From the NCBI GenBank assembly GCA_030950825.1, contig JAUZQT010000023.1, positions 1-11,447 on the forward strand: a DNA stretch of 11,447 bases, written 5' to 3'. Shown in pieces: positions 6,411 to 11,447 of the stretch. This DNA comes from Mariprofundaceae bacterium (lineage in GTDB: Bacteria > Pseudomonadota > Zetaproteobacteria > Mariprofundales > Mariprofundaceae). The translations under genes were made by a program, and so were the position numbers. A model generated the notes under the pieces. That model saw only the letters and a list, made by a program, of their open reading frames with translations, searched no databases and had not been told where the DNA came from. Numbering within the stretch: the stretch's first letter is position 1; each line of letters begins with the position of its first letter.

Positions 6411-6427
6411 TATAACACTGTTATATT
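6397..6427 (+). promoter_or_regulatory. Possible outward promoter at the right end of the palindromic element
   Basis: TTGCAG (6397-6402) inside the right arm is followed after 19 bp by TATATT (6422-6427), with a TG extension (TGT at 6419-6421). The spacing is long, so this rests mainly on the extended -10. It would drive sulP, whose ATG is 60 bp further on. Confidence 0.3.
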
Positions 6428-6486
6428 CCTATAAATTGATCAAAACGGCCTGTTTTAATGGATTGAAATAGGCATCAGGAGTTGGA

Positions 6487-8001
6487 ATGTTCGCGCTATA
6501 TTACAAGCATGCTGCTGGCGTAAAAGATGATGTGTTATCGGGCTTGACTGTTGCTTTGGCTTTGGTTCCAGAGGCAGTTGCTTTTGCTTTTGTAGCAGGA
6601 GTTCACCCGCTGGTTGGGCTTTATGCTGCATTTATGGTGGGCTTGATCACTTCATTGATTGGTGGTCGTCCTGGCATGATTTCAGGTGCAACGGGCGCAT
6701 TAGCTGTGGTGATGGTGGCATTGGTTGCCCAGCATGGTGTTGAGTATTTATTTGCGACAGTGGTATTGATGGGCGTGCTGCAAATTATTTTTGGCATGTG
6801 CAAACTGGGTAAGTTTATTCGTATGGTGCCTTACCCTGTGATGTTGGGCTTTGTAAATGGCTTGGCGATTGTTATTTTTCTAGCTCAAATTCCGCAATTT
6901 CAAATTGATGGAGAATGGATGCAGGGCATCGATTTATACATGATGCTGGCTTTGGTTGGCTTGACCATGGCAATTATGTATTTTCTGCCAAAATTCACCC
7001 GAGCTGTGCCAGCAGGTTTGGTGGCGATTGTAGGTTTGTCAGCAGTGGTGATTTTTGGTGGTTTGGATACCAAAACAGTGGGCGATATTGCGTCGATTGG
7101 TGGCGTGTTTCCACCTTTTCACGTGCCTGATATACCTGTAAGCCTTGATACTTTGTATATTATCTTTCCCTACGCAATCATTTTAGCTGCTATTGGTTTG
7201 ATTGAATCGCTATTAACCATGACCGTGATTGATGAGATGACAGGGACACGCGGGCAGGGTAATCGCGTTTCCATTGGTCAGGGCGCATCCAATGTAGTGA
7301 CTGGTTTTTTTGGTGGCATGGGTGGTTGTGCGATGATTGGTCAGTCAATGATCAATATTTCATCGGGTGGTTTGCGCAACCTTTCAGGAATTTCTGCTGC
7401 ATTGTTTTTATTGTCGTTTATTTTATTTGCCAATGAGTTGATTGAAATGATTCCTGTGGGCGTGTTGGTTGGTATCATGTTTATGGTGGTCATTGGTACG
7501 TTTGAATGGGGTAGTTTTAAGCTGCTAAATAAAATCCCTAAAGAGGACTCCTTTGTTGGCATCTTGGTGGCAGTGGTGACTGTATTCACGGATTTGGCTA
7601 TTGCGGTGATAGTTGGGGTGATTGCCACGGCTTTGATGTTTGCATGGAAACAAGCCAAGCATATTCATACCGTTGCCACATTGGAAGGTGAGGTGAAGGT
7701 TTATACCGTGTACGGACCTTTATTTTTTGCCTCGGTTCATCATTTTAATGAATTATTTGACCCAGCACAGGATCCTGATGAAGTGGTGATTGATTTTGCG
7801 AACTCGCGAGTGGCTGACCATTCTGCGATTGAAGCCATTGATAATCTGGCTGAGAAATATACCAAAGTGGGAAAAATCCTGCATTTGCGTCATTTAAGCA
7901 AAGAGTGTCGTTTATTGTTTGAAAAAGCCGGTGATTTGGTTGAAGTGAATATTCAGGAAGATCCGAAATATCACATCGCAGATGATAAATTGGCCAGTTA
8001 A
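6487..8001 (+). CDS. SulP family inorganic anion transporter with STAS domain
   Basis: The 504-aa inner-membrane protein belongs to the SulP/SLC26 family. The N-terminal 390 residues are a series of hydrophobic segments, beginning with the family signature around LTVALALVPEAVAFAF and ISGATGALAVV. The segment GGMGGCAMIGQSMINISSGG is the conserved core equivalent. A cytoplasmic STAS domain occupies about 400-490, with VVIDFANSRVADHSAIEAI as its central strand and helix. Family members move sulfate, bicarbonate, C4-dicarboxylates or other anions, coupled to protons or sodium. The substrate cannot be read from the sequence, so no gene symbol is given. AGGAG (6477-6481) precedes the ATG by 5 bases. 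It stands alone upstream of yaeQ; no sulfur-assimilation or carbonic anhydrase gene is beside it. Confidence 0.88.
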   Translation: MFALYYKHAAGVKDDVLSGLTVALALVPEAVAFAFVAGVHPLVGLYAAFMVGLITSLIGGRPGMISGATGALAVVMVALVAQHGVEYLFATVVLMGVLQIIFGMCKLGKFIRMVPYPVMLGFVNGLAIVIFLAQIPQFQIDGEWMQGIDLYMMLALVGLTMAIMYFLPKFTRAVPAGLVAIVGLSAVVIFGGLDTKTVGDIASIGGVFPPFHVPDIPVSLDTLYIIFPYAIILAAIGLIESLLTMTVIDEMTGTRGQGNRVSIGQGASNVVTGFFGGMGGCAMIGQSMINISSGGLRNLSGISAALFLLSFILFANELIEMIPVGVLVGIMFMVVIGTFEWGSFKLLNKIPKEDSFVGILVAVVTVFTDLAIAVIVGVIATALMFAWKQAKHIHTVATLEGEVKVYTVYGPLFFASVHHFNELFDPAQDPDEVVIDFANSRVADHSAIEAIDNLAEKYTKVGKILHLRHLSKECRLLFEKAGDLVEVNIQEDPKYHIADDKLAS

Positions 8002-8020
8002 CCTGAATAATTCAGGTTAA
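7998..8020. repeat. Perfect 10-bp dyad overlapping the sulP stop codon
   Basis: TTAACCTGAA (7998-8007) and TTCAGGTTAA (8011-8020) flank a 3-nt loop, and the sulP TAA lies inside the left arm. No T-run follows, so it is a weak terminator at best. It could be an operator, an RNA-end stabiliser or a partial attenuator before yaeQ, which starts 28 bp later. Confidence 0.5.
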
Positions 8021-8048
8021 TTCAGATAAATATCGGCATGGGGTATCA

Positions 8049-8594
8049 ATGGCAATAAAATCAACGATTTTTAAGGCTGAGTTAGAAGTTACAGATATGG
8101 ATCGCAACCATTATCAAGATTACCAGCTAACCATTGCCCGCCACCCATCAGAAAATGATGAACGTATGATGGTTCGCCTGCTGGCCTTTGCACTCAATGG
8201 CCATGAATTTTTACAATTTACCAAAGGCCTGAGTAGTGATGATGAGCCAGATATATGGCAGAAAAGCCTGAACGGTGAAATTGATGTGTGGATTGATTTG
8301 GGTCAGCCCGATGAAAAACGCATTCGCAAGGCCTGTGGGCGAGCGAAAAATGTCAAAATTTATACCTATCAGAAGGGCAGTGGTACTGCATGGTGGCAGC
8401 AAAATAAGCGCAAACTTGATCGCTTTGGAAATCTGACTGTGGTTCATTTTAATGAAACGTCAGTGCGAGATTTGGCTTTGATGGTCAAGCGGGCGATGTG
8501 CTTGCAGTGCACTATTCAAGATGCTGCTTTATGGTTGAGCAATGGGGATCAGGCAATTCAGTTGTTTCCTGAAATTTGGAAGCAGGCCAAGTAA
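8049..8594 (+). CDS. yaeQ: YaeQ family protein
   Basis: At 181 aa this has the same length as E. coli YaeQ and matches it throughout: MAIKSTIFKAELEV at the start, MDRNHYQDYQLTIARHPSEN with ERMMVRLLAF, then LQFTKGLSSDDEPDIW, DVWIDLGQPDEKRIRKAC and WWQQN. TIQDAALWLSN lies near the C-terminus. The family has a compact fold related to PD-(D/E)XK nucleases; conserved acidic residues in SDDEP and in WIDLGQPDE are candidates for that active site. It was once proposed to act in transcript antitermination (compensating for loss of RfaH), but its biochemical role is not settled. It lies 21 bp before the rhlE-type helicase gene, suggesting co-transcription. A weak GGGG precedes the ATG. Confidence 0.92.
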   Translation: MAIKSTIFKAELEVTDMDRNHYQDYQLTIARHPSENDERMMVRLLAFALNGHEFLQFTKGLSSDDEPDIWQKSLNGEIDVWIDLGQPDEKRIRKACGRAKNVKIYTYQKGSGTAWWQQNKRKLDRFGNLTVVHFNETSVRDLALMVKRAMCLQCTIQDAALWLSNGDQAIQLFPEIWKQAK

Positions 8595-8615
8595 CAGTAT
8601 GACGCAGGTGAAACA

Positions 8616-9854
8616 ATGAAATTTGATCAATATTATATTTCGGCAGAAATAAAAAAAAACTTGGCACAGCTTGGTTTTAAACGGCCTACGGATATTCAGT
8701 TTAAGAGTATTCCATCTATTCTGAATGGTGAGGATGTATTGGCCATTGCGCAGACGGGAACGGGAAAAACGGCTGCCTTTGCGATTCCAATCATTGATAA
8801 AATTCATCGTTTCAAGACCAGTAAACGATCCTATGGCATCAAATGTATTGTCATGGTACCAACACGCGAGTTGGCATTGCAGATTGGTGAGGTGTTTAAA
8901 AGCATTGCCAAGCATACCAAGACCAAGGTGTTTACCCTGCATGGTGGGGTGGAACAGGATGCGCAAATTGCTAAACTTCAAGATGGTATTGATGTGCTTA
9001 TTTGTACGCCGGGGCGAATGTTTGATTTGATCAACCAAGAAGAAATCCGTTTGGATGGCGTGACGACGCTGGTACTGGATGAAGCCGACCATATGTTGGA
9101 TCTGGGTTTTATAGAGGATATAAAATATATCAAAAAATTGCTTAAGCGCAGGCATCAAACGCTATTTTTCTCGGCTACAATCAATGATGAGATTAAAAAA
9201 CTGGCCTATTCACAGGTAAAAAGTGAAGCCATTCGTATTCAAGTTGCTCCTAAGGATAGGGTGTCTAAAAACATATCCCACTTTGTTATGTTTGTTGAAA
9301 TGGATGATAAACGTCTTTTTCTTACCCGTTTTATGCAAGACCATCCCGATGGCAAAGTGATTGTATTTGTACGCACCAAGGTGCGTGCTGAGCGCGTGTT
9401 AAAAGTATTGGCGGGTGTTGCGATTGATGCGGTGAGTATTCATGGCGATAAAGATCAGCAAGAACGCAGTGAGGCGATGCGACAATTTCGTGCGAATGAA
9501 TGCCGTATTCTGATTGCCACAGATATTAGTGCGCGCGGTATTGATGTGGCTGATGTGAATTATGTGATCAATTATGATCTGCCTGAAAAGTCTGAGAATT
9601 ATGTGCATCGTGTAGGACGTACTGGCCGTGGTGTGAATAAAGGCGAAGCTATTTCATTTTGCAGCACAGAAGAAAAGGTGTTGCTTGATGAAATTCAGAC
9701 GTTCTTGGATAAGCCTATTAGCGTCATGAAAGTCAGTAAAAAAGGTTATACGGAAGTTGTTAAAACATCAGATGTGGCTAAACAGGATTTAAGAGTTTTG
9801 GTAAAAGAACATGATGCCTGGCTCAGGAGTAAGCCTAAAAAACGTCGTAAATAA
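8616..9854 (+). CDS. rhlE: DEAD-box ATP-dependent RNA helicase, RhlE type
   Basis: This 412-aa helicase has all the core motifs in order. The Q motif is PTDIQ (24-28, often PTPIQ) and Walker A is AQTGTGKT (45-52). PTREL (82-86), TPGR (131-134), DEAD (155-158) and SAT (186-188) follow, then ATDISARGID (301-310) and HRVGRTGR (331-338). DEAD-box proteins unwind short RNA duplexes in ribosome assembly and RNA decay. The layout and the basic tail (SKPKKRRK) fit RhlE-like proteins, which lack the DbpA-type RNA-recognition domain. The symbol is by subfamily resemblance; SrmB- or other RhlE-like paralogues are possible. AGGTGA (8606-8611) lies just ahead of the ATG, and the gene follows yaeQ closely. 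No clear terminator is visible; transposon-damaged DNA begins soon after the stop. Confidence 0.88.
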   Translation: MKFDQYYISAEIKKNLAQLGFKRPTDIQFKSIPSILNGEDVLAIAQTGTGKTAAFAIPIIDKIHRFKTSKRSYGIKCIVMVPTRELALQIGEVFKSIAKHTKTKVFTLHGGVEQDAQIAKLQDGIDVLICTPGRMFDLINQEEIRLDGVTTLVLDEADHMLDLGFIEDIKYIKKLLKRRHQTLFFSATINDEIKKLAYSQVKSEAIRIQVAPKDRVSKNISHFVMFVEMDDKRLFLTRFMQDHPDGKVIVFVRTKVRAERVLKVLAGVAIDAVSIHGDKDQQERSEAMRQFRANECRILIATDISARGIDVADVNYVINYDLPEKSENYVHRVGRTGRGVNKGEAISFCSTEEKVLLDEIQTFLDKPISVMKVSKKGYTEVVKTSDVAKQDLRVLVKEHDAWLRSKPKKRRK

Positions 9855-9947
9855 CCATATTGCTTGGGCGCTCAGTATAATTGACCCCTTTTGTACTCAA
9901 TCGCATCAATATTGACATATATAATCCAATGGATTACTTATTGGTCT
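9855..9947 (+). promoter_or_regulatory. Short spacer with promoter-like hexamers before the toxin remnant
   Basis: TTGACA (9912-9917) and two TATAAT boxes (9876-9881 and 9920-9925) are present, but no pair has normal 15-19 bp spacing. A remnant of the toxin gene's promoter is possible. No ribosome site is seen before the ATG at 9948. Confidence 0.3.
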
Positions 9948-10166
9948 ATGCAAACGATTGTAGAACGCCCTGAATTCTTAAAAAAGTCAGATAAATTACT
10001 CAGTTCGTTTGAAAGAATCAGTATAGTAAACTATTTAGGCTCTCATCCTGCTTCTGGAGATATTATGCAAGGCATAGGAGGCATACGTAAGTTAAGGTGG
10101 TCTGCACAAGGTAAAGGAAAAAGTGGAGGTGTTCGCATTAATCCACAGAGTTTGTTGATGTTATAG
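9948..10166 (+). pseudogene. Truncated HigB/RelE-type toxin
   Basis: From ATG at 9948 the frame reads MQTIVERPEFLKKS, then NYLGSHPASGDIMQGIGG and IRKLRWSAQGKGKSGGVR. These are the N-terminal two thirds of the RelE/HigB toxin family, whose members cleave mRNA, usually on the ribosome, and are about 105-120 aa. After GGVRI, where family members continue into the hydrophobic strand leading to the catalytic C-terminus, the sequence turns into unrelated NPQSLLML and stops. The frame runs open upstream to an ATG at 9891, but that extra segment has no family resemblance. The antitoxin gene normally just downstream is absent. The break near 10138 coincides with the start of transposon-derived DNA, so this is an inactive remnant. 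Confidence 0.72.
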
Positions 10167-10187
10167 GATAATACAAATCGAAAGTGA

Positions 10188-10424
10188 GGGTCGAAGGGGG
10201 TACATCCATCATTTACTGCTTGCTCCATGTGTATTCGAAAGATCAAACACAAACGTCCAAAGCCGCTTCCTCTTAATCTAATTTGGGGCATTGATATGAC
10301 AGGAAAGACAGACTCAACTGGAAAGCTCCACAGCATATTTGCAATTATCGAACATCAGAGCCGTGCTTGCCTTTCCCTTTCAGCACTTGCGGACAAAGCT
10401 TCGATAGCTTTGGTGCGGCTGCTC
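10188..10424 (+). pseudogene. Fragment of an rve/DDE integrase-type transposase
   Basis: The best recognised part, PLPLNLIWGIDMTGKTDS, is followed by GKLHSIFAIIEHQSRACLSL and ADKASIALVRLL. This matches the first strand of the rve integrase core of IS481/IS3-like transposases, where the Asp of WGIDMTG is the first catalytic residue. The second Asp and the Glu are missing, because about 66 residues after the ATG at 10227 the sequence changes to a different transposase. The frame is open upstream to a TGA at 10185-10187. The fragment cannot be active. IS481 versus IS3 assignment is uncertain. Confidence 0.62.
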
Positions 10425-10742
10425 AGCATCGGGTTACGGGTGCTTGGATTGATTGAATACAGGGTTCGCAAGAAGCTTTATGAAATAAAGGATACTTTGC
10501 GTGGAATATACAAAGGAAACCCTAAACGACAGACCAAGAGACCCACTACAGAAATGATGCTGAAGTCATTTGAGGGAATTACTTTGACAGAGTTAAGTGT
10601 TGGCAAACAAAAGCACCAAATATTGTCGCCATTAACGGGTGTTCAGGAGAAAATTTTAAGCCTTGCAGGCATATCTTTTGAGATATATGGCATGCTGACA
10701 GGGTCTTTCTTTGAACTCCCTCCAAAAATGCGCGAACGGTGA
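10425..10742 (+). pseudogene. C-terminal fragment of an IS1634/IS4-like transposase
   Basis: Starting about residue 67 of the frame that opens at 10227, the sequence reads LRVLGLIEYRVRKKL, then GNPKRQTKRPTTEMMLKSFEGIT and LSPLTGVQEKILSL. These resemble the C-terminal end of IS1634-type (IS4 superfamily) DDE transposases, which typically carry an NPKRxTxRPT stretch after the catalytic core. It is joined in frame to the unrelated rve fragment before it, giving one 171-codon frame. The catalytic region is absent. The natural C-terminus and stop codon appear to be kept. The transposon right end should lie within about 20 bp beyond the stop. Confidence 0.55.
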
Positions 10743-10744
10743 AA

Positions 10745-11195
10745 TTTTATGCTGATTGAATTCTAAAAGAAAATCTGTGTATGCTGAGCTACCCAGCCCA
10801 GAGACAAGAAATACGCCAATGACATACTCATCGAATAGATCCCTTACTTGTGGTGGAAATTCATCAATGGCCGCTACCACATCCTTAGCAAAAGATTTCC
10901 AATGTACAGGGCGTTTTGGAACTGCATCATACCCATTGAGCTTGTTGTCGATTTACAAATAATCAATCAATAGTTCTGGAGCGGGTTTCACTCTATTGAT
11001 CAGAGGTTTCTTTTGATAATCTGCCCAAGCATCGAAGCTGTGAGCTTTGCGTGAAGATAATTGCTGACGCAAGTCATCCGAGTGATTCAAGCTATTGCAT
11101 GAGTATAGTGAAATACACATCAAGAAGGTACAGCTAAAGATGCTTAACTTTCGCATAGAATAACTAACACAATATGAGTAATTAATTTGCCGCAT
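10745..11195 (-). pseudogene. Broken lipoprotein gene with an in-frame TAA
   Basis: Translation starts at ATG 11195, chosen because AGGAG (11202-11206) lies 6 bases upstream; an internal ATG at 11156 has no ribosome site. The product has an n-region ending MRK, a hydrophobic core and the lipobox LYSC (Cys at residue 33). The mature part runs to LLIDYL, then a TAA at 10953-10955. The same frame continues without ATG: IDNKLNGYDAVPKRPVHW, AKDVVAAIDEFPPQVRDL, FDEYVIGVFLVSGLGSSAYT, until it runs into transposon DNA near 10745-10765. This continuity implies a single former gene interrupted by a nonsense codon and truncated at its 3' end. I do not recognise the family. The short lipoprotein before the TAA may still be made. 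Confidence 0.6.
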
Positions 11196-11258
11196 ATGAT
11201 GCTCCTATAGGTGGGTATATTTTCCACCATTTTCATGTTAAAGTTCAAAAGCGCATTA

Positions 11259-11276
11259 AAAGGGTAGCATCCCTTT
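11259..11276 (-). terminator. Weak hairpin downstream of the last minus-strand gene
   Basis: AAAGGG (11259-11264) and CCCTTT (11271-11276) form a 6-bp stem with a 6-nt loop, 28 bp beyond the stop of the gene ending at 11305. On the minus strand it is followed by only a short T-run, so it is a marginal terminator. Confidence 0.35.
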
Positions 11277-11304
11277 ATCCTATGGACATACAGCCGGAGC
11301 ACCT

Positions 11305-11447
11305 TCAATGTTCTTTTATCATTTGTTCGCGTGCTTTTTTATACTCGCTATACGGGACGACATCGTTATTTGAACAGTCTCCTGGCGAAACGCTGTGGGC
11401 TAAGCAGTCTTTCTGTTTCTGCTCCTGGATGGATGAGTAAAATCCTT
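11305..11447 (-). CDS. C-terminal end of an unidentified Cys-containing protein (partial)
   Basis: An open frame enters from the right edge and ends in TGA at 11305-11307. It gives 46 residues including FYSSIQEQKQKDCLAHS, then PGDCSNNDVVPYSEYKKA and REQMIKEH. The composition is natural for a real hydrophilic C-terminus; the other two minus-strand frames here hit stops (at about 16 and 27 codons). Two cysteines ten residues apart could form a disulfide in an exported protein, which would suit the lipoprotein gene next to it, but this is a guess. The start and most of the gene are outside the window. The gap from 11196 to 11304 holds only the weak hairpin and the lipoprotein ribosome site. Confidence 0.5.
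   Translation of the reverse strand, partial: GFYSSIQEQKQKDCLAHSVSPGDCSNNDVVPYSEYKKAREQMIKEH

Noticed and set aside
6268..6471. A 67-codon plus-strand frame between the helicase and sulP genes
   Set aside because: It runs straight through the palindromic element and its right flank, has no ribosome site or recognisable domain, and its sequence is dictated by the inverted repeats.
6487..8001. Assigning bicarbonate (BicA) or sulfate as the SulP substrate
   Set aside because: Neither sequence motifs nor neighbours (no carbonic anhydrase, no cys genes) discriminate between the possible anions.
8529..9158. A 209-codon minus-strand frame
   Set aside because: It lies antisense to yaeQ and the DEAD-box helicase gene, whose products are well-matched families; the antisense product is low-complexity and unlike a known protein.
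10043..10336. A 97-codon minus-strand frame
   Set aside because: It is antisense across the toxin remnant and the rve transposase fragment, so it spans an insertion junction and cannot be an old gene.

Overview
The window is a stretch of chromosome from a moderately AT-rich Gram-negative proteobacterium. YaeQ, YbiB/TrpD2, a YoaA/DinG helicase, AcnA, RhlE and a PilJ-domain periplasmic protein together fit Gammaproteobacteria or a close relative such as Zetaproteobacteria. I cannot fix the genus from the sequence.

Layout. Bases 1-217 are the 3' end of acnA on the + strand, closed by a bidirectional terminator. Bases 267-2995 hold three minus-strand genes, probably one transcript: a secreted twin-PilJ-domain protein, a CvfB-type S1 RNA-binding protein and the TrpD-like nucleic-acid-binding protein YbiB. 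A 338-bp divergent gap (2996-3333) contains an array of 6-bp boxes on an exact 8-bp period. Bases 3334-6088 form a tight plus-strand operon: a short ParA of the ParF type, a small ribbon-helix-helix (RHH) protein of the ParG type, and an Fe-S helicase of the DinG/YoaA family. The 398-bp gap that follows holds a probable small-RNA unit with its own promoter and terminator. Next to it lies a 161-bp palindromic element that would fold, as plus-strand RNA, into one long hairpin. Bases 6487-9854 carry a SulP anion transporter, yaeQ and an RhlE-type DEAD-box RNA helicase.

From about 9855 the window becomes a decayed accessory patch. It has a truncated HigB/RelE toxin, an in-frame chimera of two unrelated transposase fragments, and a minus-strand lipoprotein gene broken by an in-frame TAA and by the transposon debris. 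The window closes with the 3' end of another minus-strand gene, too short to identify.

The most notable points are three. The first is a plasmid-style type Ib partition cassette (ParF-like ATPase, ParG-like RHH protein, octamer-repeat candidate centromere) fused into an operon with a DNA-repair helicase. The second is the long hairpin element: all nine of its transition differences are G-U compatible on the plus strand and none is A-C, which suggests selection on RNA structure. The third is the neighbouring candidate sRNA.
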